From: Microtetraspora glauca
GTDB lineage: Bacteria > Actinomycetota > Actinomycetes > Streptomycetales > Streptomycetaceae
Assembly (NCBI GenBank): GCA_000721275.1
Contig: JOFO01000009.1
Span: 62,001-126,000 of the forward strand
DNA length: 64,000 nucleotides
Direction of reading: 5' to 3'
Shown: positions 11,481 to 22,993 of the stretch, piece by piece
How positions within the stretch are numbered: position 1 is the stretch's first letter
Layout of the letters: each line of letters starts with the position of its first letter
Position numbers and translations under genes: made by a program
The notes under the pieces: model-generated
What the model was told of the DNA's origin: nothing
What the model saw: the letters and a program-made list of their open reading frames with translations, nothing else
Database searches by the model: none

Positions 11481-11514
11481 ACCGGGGATGCCTCCCAAAA
11501 GGGGCATCCCCGGT
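11481..11514 (+). terminator. Hairpin between rplO and secY
   Basis: Perfect 12-bp arms ACCGGGGATGCC (11481-11492) and GGCATCCCCGGT (11503-11514) with a 10-nt loop that can pair further (CCC/GGG). It begins 25 nt after the rplO stop. There is no long T-run, but the stem is strong enough to be a terminator or attenuator separating ribosomal genes from secY. Confidence 0.7.
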
Positions 11515-11672
11515 TGGTCGTTCCTAGGGGGGCATGGTCGCCGGTAAGGTGGCGTGCACCGTCCATGCTCATGCGGTATAGACCGCGAGGGCCGGGACCG
11601 ATCTCTCTCAGTCCTTATCGAATCTCAAGACCGTCACCTCTGACGCTTAGCGCGGGGGTCGCAGGAGGCACC

Positions 11673-12992
11673 GTGCTCACCGGCTTCGCCCGGGCGTTCA
11701 AGACGCCCGACCTGCGCAAGAAGCTGCTCTTCACGCTGGCGATCATCGTGCTGTACCGCCTCGGGGCCCACGTCCCCGTCCCCGGCGTCAGCTACGAGGC
11801 CGTCCAGATGTGCGTGGACCAGGCGAGCGAGGGCAACAACAGCCTGTTCGGCCTGGTGAACATGTTCAGTGGCGGCGCACTGCTGCAGATCACCATCTTC
11901 GCGCTCGGCATCATGCCGTACATCACGGCGAGCATCATCCTGCAGCTGCTGACCGTCGTGATCCCGCGTCTGGAAGCCCTCAAGAAGGAGGGCCAGAGCG
12001 GCACCGCGAAGATCACGCAGTACACCCGCTACCTGACGATCGCGCTGGCGATCCTCCAGGGCACCGGTCTCGTGGCCACCGCGAAGAGCGGCGCGCTCTT
12101 CAGCGGCTGCAACGTCGCGAACCAGGTCGTCCCGGACCCGTCGATCTTCACCATCGCCACCATGGTCATCACCATGACCGCGGGCACCGCCCTCGTCATG
12201 TGGCTCGGTGAGCTCATCACCGACCGCGGCATCGGCAACGGCATGTCGATCCTGATGTTCATCTCGATCGCCGCCGGCTTCCCGGGCGCGCTGTGGGCCA
12301 TCAAGGAGAGCGGCAAGCTCGCCCAGGGCTGGATCGAGTTCGGCACCGTCATCCTCATCGGCTTCGTGATGGTGGCCCTCGTCGTCTTCGTCGAGCAGGC
12401 CCAGCGCCGCATCCCGGTGCAGTACGCGAAGCGCATGATCGGCCGCAGGTCGTACGGCGGTACGTCCACTTACATCCCGTTGAAGGTGAACCAGGCAGGT
12501 GTGATTCCTGTCATCTTCGCCTCGTCGCTGCTCTACATCCCCGCGCTGATCGCGCAGTTCTCCAGCAGCACCGCCGGCTGGAAGACCTGGATCGAAGCCC
12601 ACTTCGTGAAGGGTGACCACCCCTACTACATCGCGACGTACTTCCTTCTGATCGTGTTCTTCGCCTTCTTCTACGTGGCGATCTCGTTCAACCCCGAGGA
12701 AGTCGCCGACAACATGAAGAAGTATGGTGGCTTCATCCCGGGTATCCGGGCTGGTCGACCTACTGCCGAGTACCTGAGCTACGTGCTCAACCGGATCACT
12801 TGGCCGGGCTCGCTGTACTTGGGTCTGATCGCTCTTGTGCCGACGATGGCGTTGGCAGGCTTCGGCGGTGCCAATGCCAACTTCCCGTTCGGCGGGACGA
12901 GCATCCTCATCATCGTGGGTGTCGGGCTGGAGACCGTGAAGCAGATCGAGAGCCAGCTCCAGCAGCGCAATTACGAAGGGTTCCTCCGCTGA
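11673..12992 (+). CDS. secY: Preprotein translocase channel subunit SecY
   Basis: 439 aa with about ten membrane segments. Conserved blocks such as [35 protein letters not shown] and NVSRT-type ends ([15 protein letters not shown]) are present. It forms the Sec channel with SecE and SecG. The start is GTG at 11673 because AGGAGG lies 4 nt upstream and the encoded end ([20 protein letters not shown]) matches the family; an upstream open frame to 11514 is leader. The stop overlaps the adk ATG. Confidence 0.97.
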   Translation: MLTGFARAFKTPDLRKKLLFTLAIIVLYRLGAHVPVPGVSYEAVQMCVDQASEGNNSLFGLVNMFSGGALLQITIFALGIMPYITASIILQLLTVVIPRLEALKKEGQSGTAKITQYTRYLTIALAILQGTGLVATAKSGALFSGCNVANQVVPDPSIFTIATMVITMTAGTALVMWLGELITDRGIGNGMSILMFISIAAGFPGALWAIKESGKLAQGWIEFGTVILIGFVMVALVVFVEQAQRRIPVQYAKRMIGRRSYGGTSTYIPLKVNQAGVIPVIFASSLLYIPALIAQFSSSTAGWKTWIEAHFVKGDHPYYIATYFLLIVFFAFFYVAISFNPEEVADNMKKYGGFIPGIRAGRPTAEYLSYVLNRITWPGSLYLGLIALVPTMALAGFGGANANFPFGGTSILIIVGVGLETVKQIESQLQQRNYEGFLR

Positions 12993-13639
12993 TGCGAATC
13001 GTCCTCGTCGGACCGCCCGGGGCCGGCAAGGGAACGCAGGCCGCGTTTCTTGCCAAGAACCTGGCCATCCCGCACATCTCCACGGGTGACCTGTTCCGTG
13101 CCAACATCTCGCAGGGCACGGCGCTGGGCCTGGAGGCGAAGGGTTACATGGACCGGGGCGAGCTCGTCCCGGACGAGGTGACCATCGGGATGGCCAAGGA
13201 CCGCATGGAGCAGGCGGACGCCGCGAACGGCTTCCTGCTCGACGGGTTCCCGCGCAACGTGGCCCAGGCCGAGGCCCTGGATGTCGTGCTGAAGGCCGAC
13301 GACATGCAGCTGGACGCGGTCCTGGACCTGGAGGTCCCCGAGGACGAGGTCGTGAAGCGGATCGCGGGTCGCCGCATCTGCCGCAACGACTCCTCGCACG
13401 TCTTCCACGTGACGTACAACGCCCCGAAGACCGAGGGTGTCTGCGACGTCTGCGGAGGCGAGCTCTACCAGCGCGCGGACGACTCCGAGGAGACGGTCCG
13501 CACCCGCCTGGAGGTCTACCACACGCAGACCGAGCCGATCATCGACTACTACCGGGCGCAGAACCTGGTCGTGACGATCTCCGCGCTCGGCAAGGTGGAC
13601 GAGGTCACGGCGCGTGCGATGGACGCGCTGAAGAAGTAA
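12992..13639 (+). CDS. adk: Adenylate kinase
   Basis: 215 aa. The P-loop GPPGAGKGT is at residues 7-15 and the conserved [12 protein letters not shown] near 80. The LID domain carries C, H and a C-X2-C pair (CRNDSSH...CDVCG), a partial zinc-like site. It interconverts ATP plus AMP with two ADP. It is translationally coupled to secY (TGATG), the usual actinobacterial arrangement. Confidence 0.98.
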   Translation: MRIVLVGPPGAGKGTQAAFLAKNLAIPHISTGDLFRANISQGTALGLEAKGYMDRGELVPDEVTIGMAKDRMEQADAANGFLLDGFPRNVAQAEALDVVLKADDMQLDAVLDLEVPEDEVVKRIAGRRICRNDSSHVFHVTYNAPKTEGVCDVCGGELYQRADDSEETVRTRLEVYHTQTEPIIDYYRAQNLVVTISALGKVDEVTARAMDALKK

Positions 13640-13735
13640 CCCCACGCTCACGCGGTACGGCCGCGGTGCCCCTGACGGGCGCCGCGGCCGTATCGTTGTT
13701 CTGTCCCGTACTCCCCTGGAAAGGCCCCCGTCACG

Positions 13736-14587
13736 ATGGTGCAGATCAAGACCCCCGAGCAGATCGCGAAGATGCGCGAGGCGGGGCTGGTCGTCGCCGC
13801 CATCCACGCGGCGACCCGCGAGGCGGCCGTGCCGGGCGCCACGACCAAGGACCTGGACGAGGTCGCGCGGAAGGTGATCGCCGACCACGGGGCGAAGTCG
13901 AACTTCCTCGGGTACGGCGGCTTCCCCGCGACCATCTGCACCTCGGTCAACGAGGTCGTCGTCCACGGCATCCCGGACGAGAAGACGGTCCTCAAGGACG
14001 GCGACATCATCTCCATCGACGCCGGCGCGATCGTGGACGGCTGGCACGGCGACGCCGCGTACACGGCGTTCGTCGGCACCGGCCACGCGCCGGAGCTGAT
14101 CGAGCTGTCCCGGGTGACCGAGGAGTCGATGTGGGCCGGCATCGCCGCGATGCGGGTGGGCGCCCGGCTGGTCGACATCTCGAAGGCGATCGAGACGTAC
14201 ATCAAGCGCCAGCCGCGGCCGGCCGTCGGCGAGCACAGCCTCGGCCGGTACGGCATCGTCGAGGACTACGGCGGCCACGGCATCGGCACCGAGATGCACA
14301 TGGACCCGCACCTGTTGAACTACGTCTCCCGCAAGCGCGGCAAGGGCCCCAAGCTGGTCCCCGGCTTCTGCCTGGCGATCGAGCCGATGGTGTCCCTCGG
14401 CACCCCGCGCACGGAGGTCCTGGAGGACGACTGGACCGTCGTCTCCACGGACGGCACCTGGTCCTCGCACTGGGAGCACAGCGTCGCCCTGACGGAGGAG
14501 GGCCCGCTGGTCCTGACCGCCGTCGACGGCGGCAGGGCGAAGCTGGCGGAACTGGGCGTCACCGCGGCCCCGGACCCGCTGGCGTAG
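13736..14587 (+). CDS. map: Methionine aminopeptidase type I
   Basis: 283 aa. It removes initiator Met. The metal ligands of the pita-bread fold are visible: two Asp in SIDAGAIVDGWHGDAA, His in GHGIGTEMH, Glu in AIEPMVS and Glu in WEHSVALTEEG. Length is close to type I enzymes without an N-terminal zinc domain. It lies 96 nt after adk, so it may have its own promoter or be read through from secY-adk. GAAAGGCCCCC precedes the ATG as a weak SD. Confidence 0.96.
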   Translation: MVQIKTPEQIAKMREAGLVVAAIHAATREAAVPGATTKDLDEVARKVIADHGAKSNFLGYGGFPATICTSVNEVVVHGIPDEKTVLKDGDIISIDAGAIVDGWHGDAAYTAFVGTGHAPELIELSRVTEESMWAGIAAMRVGARLVDISKAIETYIKRQPRPAVGEHSLGRYGIVEDYGGHGIGTEMHMDPHLLNYVSRKRGKGPKLVPGFCLAIEPMVSLGTPRTEVLEDDWTVVSTDGTWSSHWEHSVALTEEGPLVLTAVDGGRAKLAELGVTAAPDPLA

Positions 14588-14627
14588 TCCGGAGTAAGGA
14601 TCTTCCGCGCTGGGCACACTCCCGGGA

Positions 14628-14657
14628 TTCGTTTTTTCCTGGGGCCTGGCGTAGACT
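14628..14657 (+). promoter_or_regulatory. Candidate promoter for infA-rpmJ-rpsM-rpsK
   Basis: A -10 TAGACT at 14652-14657 matches the streptomycete housekeeping consensus; TTCGTT at 14628-14633 with an 18-bp spacer is a weak -35. It would start transcription near 14664, 74 nt before infA, inside the 150-nt gap after map. Confidence 0.5.
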
Positions 14658-14737
14658 GATGCGTCGGCTCTCGTGTACCCGTGTGTCCGCACCGGAGAAC
14701 GAGAGTCGATCAAGGTAGCCGATTCGAAGGGCGAAGC

Positions 14738-14959
14738 GTGGCCAAGAAGCAAGGTGCCATCGAGATCGAGGGCACCGTGATCGAGTCCCTGCCGAACGCC
14801 ATGTTCAAGGTGGAGCTCCAGAACGGTCACAAGGTCCTCGCGCACATCTCCGGCAAGATGCGGATGCACTACATCCGTATCCTCCCGGACGACCGGGTCG
14901 TCGTGGAGCTGTCTCCGTACGACCTGACGCGTGGCCGGATCGTCTACCGGTACAAGTAG
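14738..14959 (+). CDS. infA: Translation initiation factor IF-1
   Basis: 73 aa from the GTG at 14738 ([23 protein letters not shown]), the exact usual length. It is a single OB-fold (S1-like) protein that occupies the A site during initiation. The open frame continues upstream to 14681 without IF-1 similarity. GAAGGGCGAAGC supplies an SD. Confidence 0.97.
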   Translation: MAKKQGAIEIEGTVIESLPNAMFKVELQNGHKVLAHISGKMRMHYIRILPDDRVVVELSPYDLTRGRIVYRYK

Positions 14960-15023
14960 ATCTTGCCCGCACCCCCGCCTCCGCGCGCGGGTGGTGGCAC
15001 TGACCCGGAGAACCTCACATCCC

Positions 15024-15137
15024 ATGAAGGTCAAGCCGAGCGTCAAGAAGATCTGCGACAAGTGCAAGGTGATCCGCCGTCACGGCCGGGTCATGGTCAT
15101 CTGCGACAACCTGCGCCACAAGCAGCGCCAGGGCTGA
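15024..15137 (+). CDS. rpmJ: 50S ribosomal protein L36
   Basis: 37 aa, [20 protein letters not shown]. The zinc ligands are visible: C-X2-C (CDKC), a later Cys (VICDN) and His (LRHKQRQG), so this is the zinc-binding form. It is too short to stand out by length but lies in the conserved infA-rpmJ-rpsM order. Confidence 0.97.
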   Translation: MKVKPSVKKICDKCKVIRRHGRVMVICDNLRHKQRQG

Positions 15138-15325
15138 CGCACGCCGACCGAACCTGCATCTCGCAGTTCTTCGCGCGACGCATAGCAACACGTACATACG
15201 CAGAGCCCGCCCAGCCCATCAAGGGTCGGCGACACCTCCGGCGGGGGCCGGGGACCCGATCCGTACCTCATACGGCGGTCGGGACCGGTTCTGCGGCAGA
15301 CCCCCGAGAACACAGGAGCCATTGA

Positions 15326-15706
15326 ATGGCACGCGTTTCCGGTGTTGACATCCCGCGCGAAAAGCGTGTGGTGGTCGCACTCACCTACGTCTTCGGCATC
15401 GGGCGCACCCGGTCCGAGGAGATTCTCGCCGCGACCGGCGTGAACCCGTCCACCCGTGTCCGCGACCTTGCCGAGGAAGACCTCGTCAAGATCCGCGAGT
15501 ACGTGGACGCCAACCTCCAGACCGAGGGTGACCTCCGCCGCGAGATCGCCGCCGACATCCGCCGCAAGGTCGAGATCGGCTGCTACCAGGGTCTGCGCCA
15601 CCGTCGTGGCCTGCCCGTCCGCGGTCAGCGCACCAGCACGAACGCTCGTACCCGCAAGGGCCCGCGTCGCGCCATCGCCGGCAAGAAGAAGCCGGGCAAG
15701 AAGTAG
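15326..15706 (+). CDS. rpsM: 30S ribosomal protein S13
   Basis: 126 aa, [26 protein letters not shown], with the conserved [18 protein letters not shown] tail that contacts P-site tRNA. CAGGAGCC is the SD. The 188-nt gap after rpmJ shows no gene. Confidence 0.98.
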   Translation: MARVSGVDIPREKRVVVALTYVFGIGRTRSEEILAATGVNPSTRVRDLAEEDLVKIREYVDANLQTEGDLRREIAADIRRKVEIGCYQGLRHRRGLPVRGQRTSTNARTRKGPRRAIAGKKKPGKK

Positions 15707-15772
15707 TCCTCAGCGGACGCTTGACCAAGCGGTCTTCGCTGTAGGACCGACCACCTCCCGTAGGAGTAAGAG

Positions 15773-16177
15773 ATGCCCCCCAAGGGTCGTCAGGGCGCTG
15801 CCAAGAAGGTGCGCCGCAAGGAAAAGAAGAACGTCGCTCACGGCCACGCGCACATCAAGAGCACGTTCAACAACACGATCGTCTCGATCACGGACCCGTC
15901 CGGCAACGTGATCTCCTGGGCCTCCGCCGGCCACGTCGGCTTCAAGGGCTCGCGCAAGTCCACCCCCTTCGCCGCGCAGATGGCCGCCGAGTCGGCCGCC
16001 CGCCGCGCGCAGGAGCACGGCATGCGCAAGGTCGACGTCTTCGTCAAGGGTCCCGGCTCCGGCCGTGAGACCGCGATCCGCTCCCTCCAGGCCACCGGCC
16101 TCGAGGTCGGCTCGATCCAGGACGTCACCCCCACGCCGCACAACGGCTGCCGTCCCCCCAAGCGCCGCCGCGTCTGA
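15773..16177 (+). CDS. rpsK: 30S ribosomal protein S11
   Basis: 134 aa, with the conserved [21 protein letters not shown] and the C-terminal [18 protein letters not shown]. It is a 30S platform protein beside the E site. GTAGGAG is the SD. Confidence 0.98.
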   Translation: MPPKGRQGAAKKVRRKEKKNVAHGHAHIKSTFNNTIVSITDPSGNVISWASAGHVGFKGSRKSTPFAAQMAAESAARRAQEHGMRKVDVFVKGPGSGRETAIRSLQATGLEVGSIQDVTPTPHNGCRPPKRRRV

Positions 16178-16203
16178 CGCGTCGCCTGCTTGACCTGGGC
16201 ATT

Positions 16204-16239
16204 CGGGCGGTGCGCCCCCCTCGGGGGGCGTACCGCCCG
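16204..16239 (+). terminator. Hairpin between rpsK and rpoA
   Basis: A long GC stem from CGGGCGGTGCGCCCC (16204 on) pairing with GGGGCGTACCGCCCG (to 16239), about 15 bp with one G-T pair and a 4-6 nt loop. It starts 26 nt after the rpsK stop and has no T-run. It probably lowers read-through into rpoA. Confidence 0.6.
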
Positions 16240-16245
16240 TACCCT

Positions 16246-16270
16246 TGCAGTACGCAGTACCCGCAGTACC
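16246..16270 (+). repeat. Triple GCAGTAC direct repeat upstream of rpoA
   Basis: GCAGTAC occurs at 16247-16253, 16254-16260 and 16263-16269, the first two in direct tandem, inside the 147-nt rpsK-rpoA gap and 55 nt before the rpoA start. It could be a regulator-binding array or part of the rpoA promoter. No canonical promoter was identified. Confidence 0.45.
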
Positions 16271-16324
16271 GCAAGACCCCCGTCGGGCGTCAAATAGTGG
16301 GCGTCCACGACTGAAGGAACACAC

Positions 16325-17347
16325 ATGCTTATCGCTCAGCGTCCGTCGCTGACCGAAGAGGTCGTCGACGAGTTCCGCTCGCGGTTCGTGATCGAGCCGC
16401 TGGAGCCGGGCTTCGGCTACACCCTCGGCAACAGCCTCCGCCGTACCCTCCTGTCCTCGATCCCGGGTGCCGCCGTCACCAGCATCCGCATCGACGGCGT
16501 CCTGCACGAGTTCACCACCGTGCCGGGCGTCAAGGAGGACGTCACCGACCTCATCCTCAACATCAAGCAGCTGGTCGTCTCCTCGGAGCACGACGAGCCG
16601 GTCGTGATGTACCTGCGCAAGCAGGGCCCGGGTCTGGTCACCGCCGCCGACATCGCGCCCCCGGCCGGTGTCGAGGTGCACAACCCCGACCTCGTCCTGG
16701 CGACCCTGAACGCCAAGGGCAAGCTGGAGATGGAGCTGACCGTCGAGCGCGGTCGCGGCTACGTCTCCGCCGTCCAGAACAAGCAGGTGGGCCAGGAGAT
16801 CGGCCGCATCCCGGTCGACTCCATCTACTCGCCCGTCCTCAAGGTCACCTACAAGGTCGAGGCGACCCGAGTCGAGCAGCGCACCGACTTCGACAAGCTC
16901 ATCGTCGACGTCGAGACCAAGCAGGCCATGCGCCCGCGCGACGCCATGGCGTCCGCCGGCAAGACCCTGGTCGAGCTGTTCGGTCTCGCCCGCGAGCTGA
17001 ACATCGACGCCGAGGGCATCGACATGGGCCCGTCCCCGACGGACGCCGCCCTGGCCGCCGACCTCGCGCTGCCGATCGAGGAGCTGGAGCTCACCGTCCG
17101 CTCCTACAACTGCCTCAAGCGTGAGGGCATCCACTCCGTGGGTGAGCTCGTGGCGCGCTCCGAGGCCGACCTGCTCGACATCCGCAACTTCGGTGCGAAG
17201 TCGATCGACGAGGTCAAGGCGAAGCTGGCCGGCATGGGCCTCGCGCTCAAGGACAGCCCGCCCGGATTCGACCCGACCGCCGCGGCCGACGCCTTCGGCG
17301 CCGACGACGACGCGGACGCCGGGTTCGTCGAGACCGAGCAGTACTAA
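16325..17347 (+). CDS. rpoA: RNA polymerase alpha subunit
   Basis: 340 aa. The N-terminal dimerisation domain has the [18 protein letters not shown] signature. After an acidic linker the C-terminal domain ([41 protein letters not shown]) provides UP-element and activator contacts. The C-terminal end is acidic ([17 protein letters not shown]). The start is ATG with GAAGGAAC as SD. rplQ follows after 169 nt. Confidence 0.98.
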   Translation: MLIAQRPSLTEEVVDEFRSRFVIEPLEPGFGYTLGNSLRRTLLSSIPGAAVTSIRIDGVLHEFTTVPGVKEDVTDLILNIKQLVVSSEHDEPVVMYLRKQGPGLVTAADIAPPAGVEVHNPDLVLATLNAKGKLEMELTVERGRGYVSAVQNKQVGQEIGRIPVDSIYSPVLKVTYKVEATRVEQRTDFDKLIVDVETKQAMRPRDAMASAGKTLVELFGLARELNIDAEGIDMGPSPTDAALAADLALPIEELELTVRSYNCLKREGIHSVGELVARSEADLLDIRNFGAKSIDEVKAKLAGMGLALKDSPPGFDPTAAADAFGADDDADAGFVETEQY

Positions 17348-17385
17348 GGGCTCGGGCCTTCGGGTCCGTACTCGGGTGCGGGTGG

Positions 17386-17438
17386 ACTGTGGCTGTTCGC
17401 GCAGTTCCCCGCGCCCCTTTCCGGGGCGTACGCCCCGG
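17386..17438 (+). repeat. Repeat-like palindromic element between rpoA and rplQ
   Basis: The stretch contains GTTCGCGCAGTTCCCCGCGC followed by CCCCTTTCCGGGG and the perfect 18-nt palindrome CCGGGGCGTACGCCCCGG (17421-17438). I recognise the CGCAGTTCCCCGCGCCCCT core from memory as a common intergenic repeat of streptomycete genomes; copy number here cannot be tested. The palindrome may also attenuate transcription into rplQ. Confidence 0.55.
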
Positions 17439-17516
17439 TCTCCGACAGGTATCCGCCTGCTCGGACACTGACTCCGGTACCTGACACGGCCGGGGCAGAC
17501 ACTAGGAGAAACACCA

Positions 17517-17987
17517 ATGCCGCGTCCCACCAAGGGTGCCCGCCTCGGCGGTTCCGCCGCGCACGAGAAGCTGCTCCTCGCCAACCTGGCGAAGTCGCTC
17601 TTCGAGCACGGCCGCATCACGACGACCGAGGCCAAGGCCCGCCGCCTGCGTCCGGTCGCCGAGCGCCTGATCACCAAGGCGAAGAAGGGCGACATCCACA
17701 ACCGTCGCCTGGTGCTGCAGACGATCACCGACAAGGGCATCGTCCACACCCTCTTCACCGAGATCGCCCCGCGCTACGCGGAGCGTCCGGGTGGTTACAC
17801 CCGCATCACGAAGATCGGCAACCGTCGTGGCGACAACGCCCCGATGGCCGTGATCGAGCTGGTCGAGGGCGAGATCGCCAAGAAGGCGACCGTCGCCGAG
17901 GCCGAGGCCGCCACCAAGCGCGCCGTCAAGGAGGCCGACGAGGCCGCCGCCGTCGAGGCGACCGAGGACGAGGCGAAGGACGCGTAA
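17517..17987 (+). CDS. rplQ: 50S ribosomal protein L17 with acidic tail
   Basis: 156 aa. The core starts [24 protein letters not shown] and ends near residue 118. It is followed by an Ala/Glu/Lys tail of about 38 residues ([20 protein letters not shown]) not found in the 127-residue E. coli protein. TAGGAGAAACACC is the SD. It ends the alpha block, immediately before a strong terminator. Confidence 0.97.
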   Translation: MPRPTKGARLGGSAAHEKLLLANLAKSLFEHGRITTTEAKARRLRPVAERLITKAKKGDIHNRRLVLQTITDKGIVHTLFTEIAPRYAERPGGYTRITKIGNRRGDNAPMAVIELVEGEIAKKATVAEAEAATKRAVKEADEAAAVEATEDEAKDA

Positions 17988-18009
17988 GCGTTCCGCCGAC
18001 GTTTCTCAC

Positions 18010-18047
18010 GGAACGGGCCCGTACCCCCTGGGGTGCGGGCCCGTTCC
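18010..18047 (+). terminator. Terminator after rplQ
   Basis: A 17-bp stem (one G-T pair) from GGAACGGGCCCGTACCC to GGGTGCGGGCCCGTTCC with a 4-nt loop. It begins 22 nt after the rplQ stop and separates the ribosomal supercluster from truA. Confidence 0.85.
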
Positions 18048-18070
18048 CGTGCGTCTGAGAGGATTCCCCG

Positions 18071-18928
18071 GTGAGTGATGACGTGCAGCCCGGGTTCGTA
18101 CGGGTACGGCTGGACCTTTCGTACGACGGCCGGGACTTCTCCGGCTGGGCCAAGCAGGCCCGCGGGCAGCGGACCGTGCAGGGCGAGATCGAGGACGCGC
18201 TGAGGACCGTGACGCGGTCCCCGGAGACGTACGAGCTGACCGTCGCCGGCCGGACCGACGCCGGGGTGCACGCGCGCGGGCAGGTCGCGCACGTGGACCT
18301 GCCGGCGGAGCTGTGGGAGGAGCACCGCGAGAAGCTGCTGCGGCGGCTCGCGGGACGGCTCCCGCACGACGTGCGGGTGTGGCGCGTCGCGGAGGCCCCC
18401 GAGGGCTTCAACGCCCGCTTCTCGGCGATCTGGCGCCGGTACGCGTACCGGGTCACCGACCACCCGGGCGGCGTCGACCCGCTGCTGCGCGGGCACGTGC
18501 TGTGGCACGACTGGACGCTCGACATGGACGCCATGAACGAGGCCGCCGCCGCGCTGATCGGCGAGCACGACTTCGCCGCGTACTGCAAGAAGCGCGAGGG
18601 CGCCACCACCATCCGCACGCTCCAGGCGCTGCGCTGGGAGCGGCGGCCGGACGGCATCCTGGAGGCCACGGTCAAGGCCGACGCCTTCTGCCACAACATG
18701 GTCCGCTCGCTGGTCGGCGCGCTGCTCTTCGTCGGCGACGGGCACCGGCCGGTCGACTGGCCGGGCAAGGTGCTGGCCGCGGGCGTCCGCGACTCCGCCG
18801 TGCACGTCGTCCGCCCGCACGGCCTCACCCTCGAAGAGGTCGGCTACCCGGCCGACGACCAGCTCGCCGCCCGCAGCCGCGAGGCCCGCAACAAGCGCAC
18901 CCTCCCCGGCGTCGCGGGCTGCTGCTGA
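18071..18928 (+). CDS. truA: tRNA pseudouridine synthase A
   Basis: 285 aa. It makes pseudouridine at positions 38-40 of the tRNA anticodon stem. The catalytic aspartate is D63 in the motif GRTDAGVHA; the motif [14 protein letters not shown] near residue 212 is also typical. The start is GTG with AGAGGA 7 nt upstream. It lies just after the alpha-operon terminator, a common actinobacterial position, and is convergent with the next gene (16-nt gap). Confidence 0.97.
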   Translation: MSDDVQPGFVRVRLDLSYDGRDFSGWAKQARGQRTVQGEIEDALRTVTRSPETYELTVAGRTDAGVHARGQVAHVDLPAELWEEHREKLLRRLAGRLPHDVRVWRVAEAPEGFNARFSAIWRRYAYRVTDHPGGVDPLLRGHVLWHDWTLDMDAMNEAAAALIGEHDFAAYCKKREGATTIRTLQALRWERRPDGILEATVKADAFCHNMVRSLVGALLFVGDGHRPVDWPGKVLAAGVRDSAVHVVRPHGLTLEEVGYPADDQLAARSREARNKRTLPGVAGCC

Positions 18929-18944
18929 GCCGGCGGCGACCCGG

Positions 18945-19949
18945 TCAGCGCGGCGGGGCCGAGGCCGCCGCGGCGGCGTTCGCCTGGCTCTTGCCGCGGG
19001 CGTAGATCTGGTTGAAGACGAAGGTGCCGAGGTCGTCGCTGGCCTGGAAGACGGGCTTGTCCTTCGTGGTGACCTTGGTGCCGTCGGTGAAGCCGGCCTG
19101 GGTGAAGTAGGCGTAGCGGCCGACGGAGTTGGCGCGGCGGAGGCAGACGGTGGCGTGGCAGAAGGTGTTCACGCCCTGGCCGGCGAGGACCGCGATGCCG
19201 CCGGTCGCCTGCTTCTTCGCGGCCAGGGCCGCCTTCTCGGAGGGGAAGACGGCGACGCCGACGGTGATCGCCACCCCGTCCTTGACGTAGGTGGCGCGCA
19301 GCACGCGCTCGCAGCCGTTCTTCTGGAGGACCGGGCCGAGGCCGCCCTGGGTGACGGCGGCGCAGTTCTTCGTCGCGGCGGTCGCGCCCTTCTTGTAGGG
19401 GCGGCCGAACATGGTGAGCTTCTTGCCGGGGAAGAGCCCTTCGGCGGTCAGCGGCGCCTTGTCCTTCTTCGGGTCGGTGATGTAGTCCTTCGGGTCCGGC
19501 GGGGGCGGCGGGGCCACGGAGGAGAAGGTCGGCGCGGGGGTGGGGGTGGTCGCCGTGAGGACCGGGCTGGTCGGGGTCGGGCCGCCGGTCTTGGCCTCGT
19601 CGTTCTTCTTGTTCGTCGCCACGACGGCGGTGGCGACGAGCGCGCCCACCGCGACGGTGGCGAGGACGCCGCCTGCGACGAGCAGGCGGCGCTTGCGGCG
19701 GCTGCCGGCCTCGGAGGCCGCGGCGAGGGCGCTCCAGTCAGGGGTGCCGTCGCCGGGCGCGCTGCCGAAGGGGTCCTGCGGCGGCGGGTAGCCGTACCCG
19801 TGCCGCGGCTGCTGCGGCGGCTGCTGCTGTCCGTACGGCCCCGGCTGCGGCGGGTAGCCGTACCCGGGCTGCTGTCCGTACCCCGGCTGCCCCTGCCCCT
19901 GCCCCTGCTGCTGCGGCTCCTGCGGCCACTGCGGTCCCCCAAAGCTCAT
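18945..19949 (-). CDS. Pro/Gln/Gly-rich single-pass membrane protein
   Basis: 334 aa from the ATG at 19949. Residues 1-70 are a low-complexity cytoplasmic region of PQQ, GYGYPP and GQGQG repeats. A basic patch (SRRKRRLL) leads into one membrane helix at about 89-112, then a Thr/Pro linker and an extracellular domain of about 190 residues. Four cysteines in that domain (CAAV, CERV, CHATVC) could form disulphides. No enzyme family was recognised. A perfect TAGGAT lies 7 nt before the ATG, so the transcript is probably leaderless. It is divergent from the ABC-F gene, with only 41 nt between starts. Confidence 0.85.
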   Translation of the reverse strand: MSFGGPQWPQEPQQQGQGQGQPGYGQQPGYGYPPQPGPYGQQQPPQQPRHGYGYPPPQDPFGSAPGDGTPDWSALAAASEAGSRRKRRLLVAGGVLATVAVGALVATAVVATNKKNDEAKTGGPTPTSPVLTATTPTPAPTFSSVAPPPPPDPKDYITDPKKDKAPLTAEGLFPGKKLTMFGRPYKKGATAATKNCAAVTQGGLGPVLQKNGCERVLRATYVKDGVAITVGVAVFPSEKAALAAKKQATGGIAVLAGQGVNTFCHATVCLRRANSVGRYAYFTQAGFTDGTKVTTKDKPVFQASDDLGTFVFNQIYARGKSQANAAAAASAPPR

Positions 19950-19990
19950 GCCGCGCATCCTAAACCGCTTGGGGGAAGCGGACGTGGGCG

Positions 19991-21628
<1,638 letters not shown>

Positions 21629-21648
21629 CCCCGGGCGGCGTACGGCGG

Positions 21649-21688
21649 GGGCGCCCCCGGGCGCGTTTTGACCCGCCCGGGGGCGCCC
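21649..21688 (+). terminator. Terminator after the ABC-F gene
   Basis: A perfect 15-bp stem, GGGCGCCCCCGGGCG (21649-21663) with CGCCCGGGGGCGCCC (21674-21688), and a 10-nt loop containing TTTT. It lies 21 nt after the ABC-F stop and isolates the rplM-rpsI operon. Confidence 0.85.
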
Positions 21689-21873
21689 GGGTACGCTTCT
21701 GGTTTGTTATGCGTATTGGCTTCTTCGTTCTCACGCGGAGGGGCCTTACGCGGTTCCCTGGAGCAGTTACCAGTGGCTCGCATACGGGCGGTGTCCCGGC
21801 AGTGTGTGCCCCAGCTGCATGATCGCTTCAGGTGTGTCTGGACTCCATCCACTGAAGAAGCGAAGGCTACGAA
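21689..21873 (+). promoter_or_regulatory. Leader region of rplM-rpsI
   Basis: There is no gene in these 185 bases. A modest hairpin, CTTCAG (21826-21831) with CTGAAG (21852-21857) extended past a bulge, sits just upstream of the rplM SD. It could serve autoregulation by L13, but only position suggests this. No clear promoter was identified. Confidence 0.3.
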
Positions 21874-22317
21874 GTGCGTACGTACAGCCCCAAGCCCGGC
21901 GATGTCACTCGCCAGTGGCACATCATCGACGCGCAGGACATCGTCCTGGGCCGTCTGGCGACGACGGCTGCGAACCTCCTGCGAGGCAAGCACAAGCCGG
22001 TCTACGCCCCCCACATGGACATGGGCGACTTCGTCATCATCATCAACGCCGACAAGGTCCACCTGTCCGGCAACAAGAAGACCCAGAAGATGGCGTACCG
22101 CCACTCCGGCTACCCGGGTGGTCTGCGCTCCGTCCGTTACGACGAGCTTCTGGAGAAGAACCCCGAGAAGGCCGTCGAGAAGGCCATCAAGGGCATGATC
22201 CCCAAGAACTCCCTGGGCCGTCAGATGCTCTCGAAGCTGAAGGTCTACGCGGGCGAGAACCACCCGCACGCTGCCCAGCAGCCGGTCCCGTTCGAGATCA
22301 CCCAGGTCGCGCAGTAG
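21874..22317 (+). CDS. rplM: 50S ribosomal protein L13
   Basis: 147 aa from GTG ([21 protein letters not shown]). It carries the signature [20 protein letters not shown]. It is an early 50S assembly protein, co-transcribed with rpsI (44-nt gap) as in nearly all bacteria. Confidence 0.98.
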   Translation: MRTYSPKPGDVTRQWHIIDAQDIVLGRLATTAANLLRGKHKPVYAPHMDMGDFVIIINADKVHLSGNKKTQKMAYRHSGYPGGLRSVRYDELLEKNPEKAVEKAIKGMIPKNSLGRQMLSKLKVYAGENHPHAAQQPVPFEITQVAQ

Positions 22318-22361
22318 TTCCGGCCACACCCCCTAAGAACGAAAGAAATCTGAGGAGCATC

Positions 22362-22874
22362 GTGGCCGAGACCACCCCTGAGACCCCCGTCGACGAGTTC
22401 GAGGGCGTCGAGGAGTACACCACCGAGACCGAGGTCGTCGAGGGTGACTACACCTCCGAGTCCCTCGCGTCGCGCTTCGGCGACCCGCAGCCGGCCGCCG
22501 GCCTGGGCCGTCGCAAGAACGCCATCGCCCGCGTCCGGATCGTCCCGGGCACCGGCAAGTGGAAGATCAACGGGCGTACGCTCGAGGACTACTTCCCGAA
22601 CAAGGTCCACCAGCAGGAAGTCAACGAGCCCTTCAAGGTGCTCGAGCTCGACAACCGCTACGACGTGATCGCCCGCATCGCGGGTGGCGGCGTCTCCGGC
22701 CAGGCCGGTGCCCTGCGCCTCGGTGTCGCCCGCGCCCTGAACGAGGCCGACGTCGAGAACAACCGCCCGGCGCTGAAGAAGGCCGGCTTCCTCTCCCGTG
22801 ACGACCGTGCGGTCGAGCGGAAGAAGGCCGGTCTCAAGAAGGCCCGCAAGGCTCCGCAGTACAGCAAGCGCTAA
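22362..22874 (+). CDS. rpsI: 30S ribosomal protein S9 with acidic N-terminal extension
   Basis: 170 aa. The first 45 residues are acidic and Thr/Glu-rich ([20 protein letters not shown]); the S9 core starts at [19 protein letters not shown] and ends in the P-site-reaching tail [12 protein letters not shown]. The start is GTG at 22362, with TGAGGAG 5 nt upstream. E. coli S9 is 130 residues, so the extension is the main difference. Confidence 0.97.
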   Translation: MAETTPETPVDEFEGVEEYTTETEVVEGDYTSESLASRFGDPQPAAGLGRRKNAIARVRIVPGTGKWKINGRTLEDYFPNKVHQQEVNEPFKVLELDNRYDVIARIAGGGVSGQAGALRLGVARALNEADVENNRPALKKAGFLSRDDRAVERKKAGLKKARKAPQYSKR

Positions 22875-22895
22875 TCGCCTGCTCGCACTGCTTGT

Positions 22896-22942
22896 ACGTA
22901 CGCCCCGGCGCACTGCGCGTGCCGTCGGGGCGTACGTTTTTT
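22896..22942 (+). terminator. Intrinsic terminator after rpsI
   Basis: A 12-bp stem ACGTACGCCCCG (22896-22907) with CGGGGCGTACGT (22926-22937) runs straight into a six-T run (22937-22942). It is the only terminator in the window with a classical U-tract. Confidence 0.9.
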
Positions 22943-22993
22943 CGTAACCTCTTCACCTTCCCGTCTTCGGACACGCAATTTCGGAGGACAGCT

